Positions 1-13,487 of a stretch of DNA of 64,000 nucleotides are shown here, in pieces; positions within the stretch are counted from its first letter, which is position 1; each line of letters starts with the position of its first letter. Origin of the DNA: Numida meleagris (Eukaryota > Chordata > Aves > Galliformes > Numididae); assembly GCF_002078875.1 (NCBI RefSeq), contig NC_034409.1:64709438-64773437 (forward strand), given 5' to 3'. The position numbers and the translations under genes were made by a program. The notes beneath the pieces are model-generated. The model made no database searches. It was not told where the DNA came from and was given only the letters and a program-made list of their open reading frames with translations.

Positions 1-3000
1 TGCATTTTTAGCAGCCAACCCTTGTCTTTCATTGGCCTCTTATAAAGGCCTCTGATGGTAGCTGGGTTTCACAGTGTTACAAAGGGTGATTGAGTGGGGA
101 TTGGGCGAACTACTTTGAACTTTAGACCTCAGGAGCAGAGATCATTACAAGGGACAGAAGTGGGCATCTCTCTGTTGCCCCTTCATTTTGATCAGCTCTC
201 ACCCTGCTGGTTGCCAGCCTGTGACTGTCTAATTGGTCTTGCCACTCTCCAGACAGCTTCTGCCATGTTGCTTCACTTCACTAAATTGACTATAGTCCCA
301 GTGCCGTAATTATTTCTGTGAAGACTTGATTTATGCTGAGCTGTCTTAGTGGACTTCTTGCAATTGTGTGGCTTTTAGTCTTGTTGATTTATGCTAAGGT
401 TTCACACTTTTTAAGTATTTTTTTTCCCTTTTATCTATGTTGAATGCTTAGTCCTGGTTATTAAGCTTCTTAACAGGTGCATGATTTTTTTTTATTTGTG
501 TGTGTGGCTCACAGTCATTTTGTAAATGTGTGTAGGCTTTCTGTGTAACTTAGAAAGAAATCTCCTGTTAAGGAAACAGGCTTGTTAGGCTGTGAAGAGA
601 AGTGTCTTGCAGCTGTATGCTGAGTATCAGCTCCAGAGGGGCAGAGTGGGATAACTAGGGGACACAAAATCTGCTGTGGATTTACATTCAAAAAAAATTA
701 CCCATTCGATTGGATTTTAGCTTAGAACATTAAAATCCGGAGATAAATGTTCAGGAGAAACAGCACGGTTTAGGCTGCTGGGCCAGATTTACTTTGCTAA
801 GAAAAGTAAATAAACTAATACTGAATAAAACTGGATTTATTTTTATGGGAAATTGAACTCTAAAACTGATTTCAACAGGATAGGAGGAAAAAATCACTGA
901 TTGAAGTAGTTTTATGATGGAGTCTGATCAATTAGCACACAGGGTTTTTTTGGACCATAATCAAGTCTTTTTTTAATAAGTCAATTTGAATCACTCAATC
1001 TTGTATTTCAATTTTTTTTTTATTTTGTCTGCAGTCCTTGTTTCTCCTACTACTATCACTGAGCTGCGTATCTCAAGATTTTCAGTGATTTCTTTGATAG
1101 GCTGAAATAAGCCCTGTCCCAGTTACAGCAGTGTGTTTTATATTTGACTGTTGCTGAAATAGTGCTCGCAATTTCTTGGGCTAGTGGGTTTGAGTGTGTT
1201 TCAAATACTAGTGAAGTAAACTTGACAGCATCCAGATATTTAGGGCACATTATAAGGCTTTTCACTGACTCAGGGACATAAGTGAAAAGTTAAATTTGTA
1301 CCTAATTTAGCTCCTAAAGCTATTGGGTAGGTTAGGCTAATGCTTATGGAGATGTCATTTTGGTCTGTGCAGCACTAAGCTTGGCGACATCTACAGGCTC
1401 AAATATGAGCTGGAAGCAAACCAAAACCTGTCCAGACGAAAACTCCTGCTAAAGCACATTTCAGCCAACATTATTTATGCCTGACAACAGCTGGATGTGT
1501 TTACAGTGGAACTGATGGCTGAGCTATGGTAATTTTGGCTATTGCGCCTATTTCTCCAAGCTGTATTTTCTTCCAGTGTGAGCCAAATATTGCTTATCAG
1601 AAAGATGTCAATGAAATCTTGGATCTGCTGAAATTTATTGGAGCTTGGCTTTTTAGATAGATTTTGAATATTTCTTTTTGTTTCCGTTTTTGTTGTGTAA
1701 GATTTCCTTCCATTTAGTTGTGTGTGGGCATGTGCATTGACAATTTGGAGAAGTGGGACCTTGAACAATCTGGGTGGTGTTTTTTTTTGTCCTGGTTTCT
1801 GACCAGAGTAAATTCCTGAGGCAAAGTTCCTCTGACTGAAGGAATCTCACTACACATTGTTTGGTGACATTGCATCAAAAACACTCTGTGCAGTCGTCTA
1901 GGGTGTGTGTTGGTGATTCCTCCTGCAGAGATACTCAGCCAGAGAAGCATGTATCACCACTCAGGCAACAGTGGACATAAATCGTCATTGTACATACATA
2001 GCTCTGATTCAGCACTAGTGCAGAAACATTATTTTCAGATATTGAGAAAAATCCATTGTAGAGCACTACAGTAAGAATATTAAATTCTTCCTACCTCGGT
2101 CTCAGCAAGTTGACAGCTACGTTTATTCTCCCAGGCCCTCACTGTTAGCATTTTATTTGCTTCATGACCCAAGGTTTCAGCCAAGTGTATGGAGAAGGGT
2201 AAGAGGAAAAGGAAAAGCTGAAAAAAGTTGAGTTGTATTGCTTCCTTGCTAACCTTACTGGAACCCTAAAGTAGAACTTACATAGAAATCAAACATCCTC
2301 CTAGATGATGGGCCATCTCTTGTCTATACTTTATTTACACAAATATTTACTTTCAGAAAGTCCCACCAGACTTTCATTTTAATAGCATATATTTTCAAGT
2401 ACAATGTTTACTACATAGCTGTTGCCAGTCCAATGTTCCAGAGGAGTCAGAACAAATTCTGTATTGGCTATCACAGGTAGGAGAGAGTATTTCATCATTT
2501 CTTTTAAAAATCAAAAAAGAAAATCAAAACAAATTGTAAAAGGAAAAACAGAAATAAGAAGTAAAAACACTTCCTCTGGGAAAAAAACAGTTCTTACTTA
2601 AGGGGAAAATTCTGCTTTTTCTCATGAGTCTCAAGTATTTCTTCAAAAATGTATGTTTTCCTTTATATAAAAAGTAAGGGGAGGTGAATATGGAAGAGAA
2701 GTAAGAAGCCTGTTTTAATGACAGAATAGAAAGCTCTGATGCCATAGACATGCTCTGCTAGGGTAGACCTTTGTTCTATTCTTTCCCCAGTTTTTAATAG
2801 TTAAAATAATATGGCTAAGATTTAGCTATACTGTACCTTTTCTGTGGCTAACGTATGTGTGCCTCTGCAAACTATGTTTACTCAGTGTTTTCCTAAGAGT
2901 CTATCTGAAGCCCACAAAAGCAGAGAAAATTCAGATCCTTTAAGATTGTCTCTCTACCAATAATTCATCTTGATACTCTGACGTATGGGCAGGGTTTTCA

Positions 3001-3010
3001 AAAGTGTGTG
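1..3010. other. Intergenic, nothing recognised
   Basis: AT-rich, stop-rich in all frames. No transposon, exon or RNA gene recognised. Confidence 0.6.
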
Positions 3011-3250
3011 ATCATAGACTTGTCTAAACTGGAAAAGACCTTCGAGGTCATCAAGTCCAATCATCAGCCTGACCTACTGAGTCCCATCACTAATGAATGT
3101 CCCTCAGTGCCACATCCAAGAACCTCTTAAATACCTCTGGGGGTGGGGGCTCCACCTCTTCCCTTGGCAACTCCTGACAGTGTTTGACCATCCACGCTGC
3201 AAATAAATTCTTCCTAATATACAATCTAAACCTCCCCTGGTGCAATGCAA
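3011..3250 (-). mobile_element. CR1 LINE, 5'-truncated 3' end
   Basis: The plus strand reads ATCATAGA, then TTGGAAAAGACC-type text, a tract like TCAAGTCCAATCATC, and later TTCTTCCTAATATACAATCTAAACCTCCCC. This is the reverse complement of the CR1 ORF2 C-terminus and 3' UTR, including the usual CR1 3' tail. The copy is about 240 bp and truncated at its 5' side near 3250. No intact frame remains. Confidence 0.88.
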
Positions 3251-6200
3251 TCCTGCATACCACATGCATTGTATGATGTCCAGGCACAATGGGTGGTTTC
3301 TATGTCTGATAGAGAAAAGAAATGTGAAGCAAAACAGTCAGTTTCCATGTTTATTCTGGAAAAAAATATATTATAGAAATCAAGTGATTTGTTGCTTGAC
3401 ATTAGCATGGACAGATGGTTTTTGTTCATAGTCTTGTGTATCTGTAACTGCCCGCTGGAAAGAGAAAGTTGAAGAGCATCAGCCAGCCATTTCAGCAGCC
3501 TGGAATTAACATGCTTTTTAAGTGATCATAGTCATTTTAAATGCAGCTTGATCAAAATACTGCTGTTAACTTACAGTCTCAAAACAGAGCCTGCATTCAT
3601 CTGGCATGTCTTTGAAGGAAGCAAACTGGAAAAAAAAGCCAGTGTTTTCAGTGCTAACAACAGAAATGGGACTAATTAGTGAAATAATGACACAAGTTCC
3701 ATTGTGCTAGCAAAATCTACTTTAGATTTAATATCACAAGACAAGAGCAGAAAAACAAAAATCAATCTGCACCTCTCAAGAAAAATAATTTTAGATACCT
3801 GAGAATAAATAGGTATCTTATCTTTTCACTTAAGTGTCCTCGCATCTTCAATATCTTTTGCTTTAAAATAGGTATGTTGTATCTTATATTTATCAAAACA
3901 ATTTCCAGGTACAAAATGTTGGGATTCAAGAGCATCCAAGGAACATTTAACACTGCTTATGTTAAAGAAAGGATATAGTAAGAGACTCTGTCAGGTTTAT
4001 GCCCCCTTTTCTGATTGTGCAGTCATCCTCCCCTTGTATCAGCTCTCCTCCATGCAAGGAGTCTGCAGGATGTTCAGTCTCTAGCAGCTAGTGAGCATAA
4101 GGGACTTCTCTGGTAGAAAGGATAAAAGGGACTGTTTTCTTCCACTCTTCACCTGCTGGAAGATCTCAATTTTAAAAACTATAATTTAATAATTGTAGCT
4201 TTTTGAAAGTCCACTTTAAATTAGAATGTTTTATATATTAACCCATAATTAGACTCCTTCTTGTGAGAGAGTTGTCTAAGGATCTGTGAGAGCCAGATTG
4301 ATTTTTTCAGGGCATACCTTCACTGTCATCCTACCGATAAGTTCATTTTGGAATAATTGAAGGACATGACTTCCTTGTACAGAATGCAGGTACTTAATAT
4401 TTTTTCCAAGGCCTTTCTTTTTAATTCTCTGTCTCATCTAATTTGATGCTAAATTTAAAAATTGACCTTTTGTTGTTTCTAAATTCTCTCCAAAAACTTT
4501 ATGTACTAAAAATGAAAATACTGAATTCCCAACCCTAAGAAGATTAATATTCTTGTGAATACTGTCAAAAACCAAAGCCACTGAGATCATAAACATGGTA
4601 CTAAGAAAAATGAAATGACTAAAACAACTAAATTTTATAATAATAACTTCATATATTTTTCTGAGCTTGCCCATTGATTCATTGCCGTGAATCATCAATG
4701 CTGTTAAGATTTTAAAATGTAGCTCTTTAAAATGGAAGAAATTACTATTATCTTCTTTGTGAGATGTTTTTGTGCAGTTCTTTTATTAAAATAGCTGTAA
4801 CACACACATAGAAATGTAACTAAGTGCATATAGTTTCATAGCATTTTTACATTTGAAGAGGTTTTGGCACCTAAATGTCAAATAAAATGATTTCTGGGTT
4901 AGATACCACTTAGTTTAAATATATTCTTATAGCAAAAGATCAGAAGATCAGCTAGAAGATTACCTTTTGTGAATGAGGTACAAGGGAGAAGAAGGTAGGG
5001 TCAGTATCAGAGTGCAGAGAGGGAACCTCTTTGATTCTCGAACTAGAGGCCAAAAACAACTACACATTTGTGTGTGGCAGAGTGGTATTAGGTGAATAGA
5101 CCTATATGTCAATGCAGTGTGTTGGGAGAGAGACCATGAAACCTCACACTTTTAGGTCTCTTCATCATTGCATTATGCAAATAGCCAGTGCTTTGAGTAT
5201 GTGGTGTACTTTAGGATAAGTTTAAGTCCTTGTCTGTGATTGGAGTATGGATTTCACTTTCCCAGCTCATCCACCAGCTCATGCAATATTCAGTTACTTT
5301 AACTTCATGCTGTATAAATTAATTTATCTCCATCACTATAAATAAAGTCAAGGAGATCCTACATCACAAACCTGTGTCTTTGTAGCTTGGGGATATAGCA
5401 GGGTAGCAGTTCTTAGAGCGTATGAATACATTCTGCAAAGAGGCTTCTTTATGTTGTTATCCCAAAATGTCCTTCAGGGTACCTCCGGGATTTCTTTCAG
5501 CTAAAGCAAAATTGGTGAATAATTGAGTGTGGGTGGGCAGAGGAAGAGAAAGGAAAGAAAATACTAGGATAAATCTGCCAATGAATAAGAGCCCAAAAGA
5601 CACTGTCACTGAAGAGTTTTAAAAACTTGTAATGCTCCTCTCTTCTAAAGTACAATAACTTGCATGCTATTTTATTCCTTGCTACTAGTATGCACCAAAA
5701 GCTACTGCAGCATCTCTTTGAGGGGCCGCAAGTTGGTACGGCTAGTGATCTCAAGGCAACTCATGTTACAAGCACAGAACACAGAAGTATTTCAATGCAG
5801 AACAACTTTTTCATTGATATCCTTTTGTGAAGTTTGACCCATTACCCATTCATGGATAAATTTTTTACATCCATGTCCTTCTTATTACTAATTCCTTTGC
5901 AGTTTTGCTGATGAAGCCCATCTTCTAATGCTAGTTCAAGATTCTTCTTCAAAATAAAATTTTATATACTGACAGAATATTTTTATTAATTTTATTTATT
6001 ATAACTTTCCAGACTCAAAAGACTACAAAATAAATTATTATTCGTTATCACATATGCTTAAAACTGACAGAGCATACTATGCTTAGACAAACAAATACCT
6101 AGAGACCTAGATTTCCTGGGCCTAAAGTAGAATTTTCTGATCCTGCAAATTATTTCCCACTTTCATCTTGTAAACTTCAAATCTAATTGGAATTTAAGGG

Positions 6201-9200
6201 ATGTGGAATGGAGTATGCATGAGTGACTTTCATGAACCATGGGAGACTTGGAAGACAGAGCTGAACCTAATGCTAGCTTCTCCAGAGCTTGTGGGCTTTA
6301 GTCTTGAATTCTGTATTAGCAAAGCAAGCCTAGTTGTGAAGTTCAGAAGCAGATTTGAAAACAGTCTCTGTCATTCTATTGGATCTGGCTTTGCATTAAG
6401 AATTATGTATAGAATAAATAAATACGAAATGAAGAAAGGAGAGCTAGCACCAGTGAGTATACAGAATTATAGCATAGTTAAATTAGGGCATACATATCAA
6501 GTTTCTACCTCTTCAAATTGGAAGTTATATGAGTTTTGGATCAAATCCTAAGTGTATATTTTGTTTTTATTGTTGTGGGGTTTTTTTGTTGTTGTTTAAA
6601 TCGTTACAAACATGAAGCTATTAAATATCATTGACCTCAAGACAGCTAGTAATTCATCTTAATTAGTTGTACTGTTCTTGGTAGTGTTGAAGAAAGTCTT
6701 CTGAACATGTCCTGAGAATGACCAATATATTTCTGTCAAACTGTTTCTTCCTACAAAAAAAAAAAAAGTGAATGTCCTTCTAATGGAGCATTAGCTTTCT
6801 GACCAAGAGATGCAAGCATTTACTCTTGCTGCAGCTTTTTATGTGTGGCAGCAGGAGGCTTGCAGCCTGGATATTTGCTTTCCAATGGGGAGCGGGTAGG
6901 ACATAACAGGACACCCATATCATTACATACCTTGAGTTTTAATTATTTTAATCCACTCTCTGTTGAAACATAGTTGTCCCTCAATAAATTAATAGAGTTG
7001 GATCAAGATGAATTTGTTCTGAAGCATTTGTAAGAAATGCATACTGAGTACTACGGTGTGACTCTAAACTAGCTATGTGCTGAAATTAGAGAAGGCAGGG
7101 CATAGCTCTATTCAGTGAGAAGCTGAAGATTCGAAGGACTTCTTTATGATACAGTGCAGGACCCTTGTTAGAGTAGCCACAGAGTATTTGTCATGAATTA
7201 GAATACCAATTACATTCATGTGTTCTTCATATAAGAGAAAATAGATTGGCTTCAATATATTTATTATTCTATATATTCTTCATTAGGACATAATAATTCT
7301 CTGCAACACCTTCAGAATATTTGCTCAGTAGACGTTGAGCTGTAGAGTGGTATTGAGAACACTGCTGAAACATAAATTAGACAAGAGGAGAGAGATTTGT
7401 GATGGTCTTGGGACAGAAAGTTTAGAGAATTAGTATTTTCATAGGTGTGGCACTTTGGTGTCCTCTGTATTACAGGATGAAAGACTTGGACCTTGTTCTC
7501 AGATTTGATTTTTCACTCAAGTTTTTCAGATGAGTATGCCCCATTTTCTCTTCTAGATCATAAAACAAGGATTAAAAAAACAAATAGATTGAAAATGCAA
7601 AAGGAATAGCATGTCTAAAACAATTGCTTAGTTACAAAGAAGTTAATTTTTTTTCTGTATTCTCTGTGTAGCGAATTATTTGATGGAAATATGACTGAAA
7701 GACATCAAAGAAAGTTTTGGGAATTCCTTATCTGTTGCATATCAGAGCACATTACACCTTAATGTAGCATCAGATAAAAGTTTCAGTACTCTCCTAGGTG
7801 AATGGAAAAGGGAAATGAATGCATGTATTCCCTTAGATCATATTTTTGTATGTATCCATTAATTTAATCCAGAGAGTTTTGAAGAGGTATGATGATTCCT
7901 TGGTTACAACTTCTTCTGTTGTTCACTGATGATTATGATCAGATCAGTTAATTTTAATTTTTTGTACTTTTGTGTAGCAAAGTTTCTCTTTTCCTAAATC
8001 CAGTTTCAGCTGAGTATCATGAATAAAGACCAAACTATGAATCTCTGGGTCTCATGATCTGGATGTAAGGCTTGTTTTAAAAGTTATTTAAAGTAGGCAG
8101 AATGATAAATGATCTTAGGGTATGCTTACATCACACAATAATGTATTCGAAATCCCAGCCTTGCTCTGAACAAGCTGGACTGTCAGTATTAGAAAATGCA
8201 TTACTGCACAAAGATATTAGTTCAAATCCTGAAAGTGCTATCAACATTTGATTTGAAAGGAGAGGAGCTAAGATGGTTGTGCCTTCCCTGAGCGTTAATG
8301 CTGTCTGATGTTCATTGCTTCTCTCATAACACGTTAACAGGTGTGTATCTGGGTATGGCATCAGATGTATTCCATGTAGTTGGTAAGGTGTTCAGTCCTG
8401 CATGTATCCAGGTTAACATGACACCATGTTCAGATAAATTAAGCTTGACTCACAGCAAAGCAAAGGAACTTGTTGCTGTATTCTTTCTGCACAGCCTTCC
8501 TCTGCATGCTGTAGGTATTAAGATGCGCTCAGGTGGATTTGGCCTCTAAAGCTACTGTGCAGCATGTGAAAATTGTATTCAAGATAGAAAAAAATTGTGA
8601 AATACAATGATTATTTTCTTTCTTGTTTATTATTACACTTGTAATAATACATTTGTAATTAGCTTAGGTTTACTTTGAAGTTAAGCATGCGCGTGCTAGT
8701 TTCTTGAAAAGGAATCCCCAAGATCTGATTTTTCATCACTTTGTACATTCTGTATAATATTCCATATTTTTGTGACTGTGGTGTAGAAGTGTGAAAGGAA
8801 TAAAATATTCCTGTCTGTTTTTGAGGGATGAGTGGAGAGTTTTGATAATTTAAAAAAAATACTACATCAGTCTAACAGATCTTAATCAAATTGAGGAAAT
8901 CAGCAGGAAACTGCAAAAAGTTGCCCTGTAGCACTTGATAAGATAGCACTTCTAAGGTAGCGTAGGTAGAATTCTGCCTTCCAGTTATTGTGAGAAGGCT
9001 GAGCACTGTTTAGGCCAGGATTGACAAAATAAGCCTGTGATGTTTGATTGAAAATCTCAAAAGAATCGGTGCTCTTATGGACAGAAAATTGTATTGTACA
9101 TAACTAGAGAAGGTGGCTCAAATACATGTGTTTTTCAAATGATGAAAAGGGAAGGAAGGGTAAAAGGAAATACTGCAACTATGAGCATTGTTTTCAATAT

Positions 9201-12200
9201 TTCACATTTTTAATACACTGGTATGATTTTCTTCCAATTTGTGCAGTTTCTTCTTGCATTCTCTCATCTGCAATAAAAAACTAGGTAAAATGAGCAAGGA
9301 GAAGAACAAGTCTGAGCACTCCATGAAGTTTTAGATTTAAATGCTCTAGATTGTCCAGCTATTCTCAATCTTAGTTGTAGGCCAAACCAAATCTTCCTAC
9401 TTTGGCAAATTTGCAGCTGTTGGGAAGCACAGATCTATGAGTTGTAAATTTGTGCTGAGAAACCAAAGAATTGCATAGGCTTTTTTCTTCCATTTGTTAC
9501 AAGTATTATATAAAATATCACATCTTCAAAACCCTTTTTCCTTGAGCCCTGGCTTTTGTTTCTTTTGTGAATTCATGAAGGAGAGTTCAGTGAGAACAAC
9601 TGGAAATTCTGAGAGAATAGTCACCAAAAATATGATTAGATGATATTTTATTTCAAGAAATAAACAGTTTGTGAACTATATCTGAAAGATCTGTTAATTC
9701 AGAAAAATACTGTCTCACTGCCAACCTTCTATGTGACTTCTTTGCAGCCGTAAGAATTGTACGTGGAAATCTCAATGCAAAATAATCAGTATAACCTTAA
9801 AAAATGAACAAATTCAAAGTGCAGTAAAACTTTTATTGAATTCTCTTATTTCTAAGCAGAAATGAGTGGTCTGTGTGTGTCCAAAGGGCAGCCATAGATC
9901 TTACCAGACTTAACATATCTCCATGGAAAAGAACAAGTGGAACTCATCCGATTCCTTTGGATGAGAAATAGTTGCTTAGTCCGTAAAGATTCCCTGGCAT
10001 ATTTCAAAAGAGCAAAAGTGCATGTCTCAGATGCCATTCTCATTCCTACTTCAGTCAGAGTATTCTAAGGCCTGAAAGCCAGAAGGTTTACACAGGATGT
10101 GTTTGTCCCCCCTCCCATGCTGCTGTGCTTCATTCAATTTCTGTGTTTTCAGAAAAAGTTATACTATGCTTTCATTTATCCAGCTGAAATTTTTCCAGTT
10201 TTGCAATTGGATTTATGAAGTTTCTCAAATATATCATGTGCAGAGGATAAAAGGTGGTTCATTAATGTGGCAATAAAGATGAACACAGAAATATTGTTAA
10301 TGTGGCTGTCCAAGTTAATGATTTTAGATTTACTGACTGGGAGTTAAGTGCTCAGATTTGAGCACTGAGGTTTCTCACACTTCTTTGTGCACATCAGCCC
10401 CTAGGAAAAGAGTCTTGCAGCATTTATTTTCAGGTTTGCATGGTGGTTAACTGAAGTGCTGAGTTCTGCAGACCCTCCTGCGATAGTAGGAGCTAATGAA
10501 GCTGCTCTATTTTAAAGAGCTTCTTAATCTATGTTAATACAGTGAAGATTATTATAGAAGCAATAATAATCATAGAGAAATTGATAATGACTAGAAATCA
10601 ATGTCTGGCTTGTTAATTATAAAGCTTTTACTATAAAAAGAAATCATTTAGCAACTGCAATTAACCAGTTAGGAAGAATTTTTATTAGAAACTCCATTTA
10701 CTAGATCTTGTGGTTTTTAATATAGTGGCTAAACTGTCACTGTTTTTACTCTAAATCCCTTCCCTCACTTGATGGTTGGGATGCCAAATCAGGTGAAGAT
10801 TAAACTGTCATTTATTTTTCTTCACAGAAGAAAGCATCTCATCTTCTGTGCTTTGCAAGTTTGCATGCATACAGACTAGTACAACAGAAATACTTTTTCT
10901 TCCCAGTGAGGTAAGGTCAGCTACCTCTGAAGAGTCAACAGAGCACATGGGGTGGCCACGTTTACCATTCTCCTAGAAAATACTTCTTATAAAGAAAATG
11001 GAAGTTGTGTCAGAGCCAGTTTGTATAAAGGTGCTTAAATGAATCTCTGACTTTTTTTTAGCATAGAAAAAATGGGCCATTGTTTTTCTACAATCCTGAA
11101 GAAGGGCTGAGTGCCCTGAAGTTTATCAAGCTTTTTATCTAGCAAAAAATATTATTTGTCTATAAGTTTTCAACTGAAGAATAGTTTTGACATGACATTT
11201 ATGTAAAATAAGATGAAACATAGAAATGCTGCTTTCCTTTGTCACTTCATGTCTGTTAAAATCACTGAGCTATTAAAACTGTACTGGTAGTAGCCTTGTC
11301 AGGCTGAAAATAGGTGGTAAGAAAACAGGAACTACCTACTATGGCATTGTTTTCATAAATTTGAATTATTACTGTGCTTTGTCCCCCTACTCCTGCATCT
11401 TAGATGGTTTAGGCACTGGATCCAAGCTTGCCTGAAGTTTTAGTTTGTTCCATATTAATGTGTGAGAACTTGGAGCTACATTTGAAATTCTACAAAAGAA
11501 ACTCAGTTCCTTGCAAATAGTAATACTCTTAAACAGAGGCTGAATGTATCATTCTATAAATACTGTTGAATACTCTATTTGATAGCTAGCATGTTCACAA
11601 AGCTTCAAGTCACAATTATGCTGCAATGTTTTAGGTTTTGTAGACTTCTCTTGTACTTCTGACTGGTTTTCACAGTGGCAATAAAAGATACTTCTGGTCT
11701 GCTCCTGCAGAATTTTGATGGAGTGCAACGTCTTTTGCATCTACCTGAAGATTTACATGAAACCTTGTTATCACTTTAACTTATTATTTAATTTGACTTT
11801 ACACTTTTGGTTTGGTTGGTTCTGCTTGAAAATATACTGAATTTTGTAGCCTACATCCCTGTCTAACAGCAAGGTTTGGAAATACCATGGGCGTGCTTAC
11901 CCAAAGCCAGAAAATTCAGGAATTCCATTAATTCCCTCTAGGGCTGTCTGCCTAATGGTCACATTACAGTACCTAAAAATAAAGATAAGTTACAACATGG
12001 AGTAAAGGATGCATTTGATCTAGGATTTGCATATGCATCCTTTTCCCTTTCCCTTTCCATTTTCTTCCCTTCTATTTATTATTGGCTGTATTATTAGAGA
12101 TATTTTCTTTGAATTATGCTATACCACTAATATTTATTAATATATTACTATTTCAAATATTTTTTTCTCAGGCCTCAGCATATTTCTGAATACAAATCTT

Positions 12201-13487
12201 TGTTTCTATATTAACCAAGTATATAAAATGAGTTGATGAATTAAATTTTTCAGGTAACATCAATAAAGTTTGTTTATATATATATATTTTCTGTAAAAAC
12301 ATACTAAGTCTTTGGAAAATGGGAATCTATTATATCCCTGTTTTCTACAAAGTATTTTAAAGGATTGTGTCAACAGATTTAGTAAGCTTTTTTATAGGAA
12401 CCCCAAGATGAATTTAGGTTCCTTGTCAGATTTCTGTTTCAGATGGATATAATTTGCTATTTTTTTCCCCAAATTCTCTAAAGAAAGCAATCAGATGAAT
12501 TTGGAGTTGTGTTAGTTTATGTGAACTCTATGGTGTTGTACTTACAGAGATGTCTGCTATCAAAGTACACCACTTTAATTCTGCAGAAGCAGAAAGAAAT
12601 ATTTGGAATCATGGGTCTTTCAGAAAACTCAGAAGCTTCTCTGGGTAGATTTCAAAATCTTAATGAGTTTCTATCAGTTTTCAGGGAGAGCACTGTTACA
12701 AAATATGGAAGCAAAACAATTACTGGGAACAAGGACCTGCAACAGAAATGTATTGATCTGATTTGAAAGTAAAAAGATAGTACCAGGTTAGCCGGACTAA
12801 ATAATCTCCATCCCAAAATTGTATAAGAAATGTTGCATGGTAGAAATTGGTTCAGCAGAAAATGCTTTAATATACCATTTGAGCCAAAACTGGTACCATC
12901 TGACTGGAAAACAGCAAATGGAATATTCATACTGGGAGGATTATGAAGAGATAATGCCAGCATTATTAGCTTTGAAGATTTTCCCTATCTCTGGCCAACC
13001 TATAAATCTGGTTTGGACCAGAGAAGGAGAAATCCTGCCAGCAGAGATGAACAGTAAACCGTAATGGGACTAAAGGGACAATCCTTCAAAAGAGCAGGAG
13101 TTGTATGAGAAAAAGGACCACTGTGGGGAGCAGGAATGTGAACAAGCTAGGGCCATCACTCATCAAGATGTGATAAGATTTTGTGAACTAAGTATTTTTG
13201 AAAACTGCCTTTTATTTCTAAGTAAAATCATCTCTATTACATGTGTTATTGCAAGAGGGTAAAAAAAAAGAATCTGAAATCGTGACCCCTTAAATTTTAG
13301 AGGACTCCTCTTCCCCTGCATATAATCATTAAAACTTCTGAAATGAAGGACCACAGGTGTCCAGATTCTTTCACTCATGCAGAATAACAACAGTAACCCT
13401 TGGAGTGTAGTAGCCCAAGCCCTCATTTTCACAGGAGAGAGCCACACATGCTTCCACCTCAGATGAGTGCTCAGCGGAAAAGGGATT
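3251..13487. other. Intergenic, nothing recognised
   Basis: About 10 kb of AT-rich sequence without a recognisable exon or repeat family. Open frames here are under 120 codons, with no domain-like text and no splice-consistent partners. A pyrimidine-rich TTTCCC tract lies at about 12040-12070 and a short TA repeat at about 12277-12290. Confidence 0.55.

Noticed and set aside
6201..6551. A 116-codon open frame on the plus strand.
   Set aside because: No domain, compositionally like translated AT-rich intergenic DNA, no splice-consistent partner exons.
8218..8236. tRNA B-box-like AGTTCAAATCC, also near 42496.
   Set aside because: No A box or foldable cloverleaf around either site.
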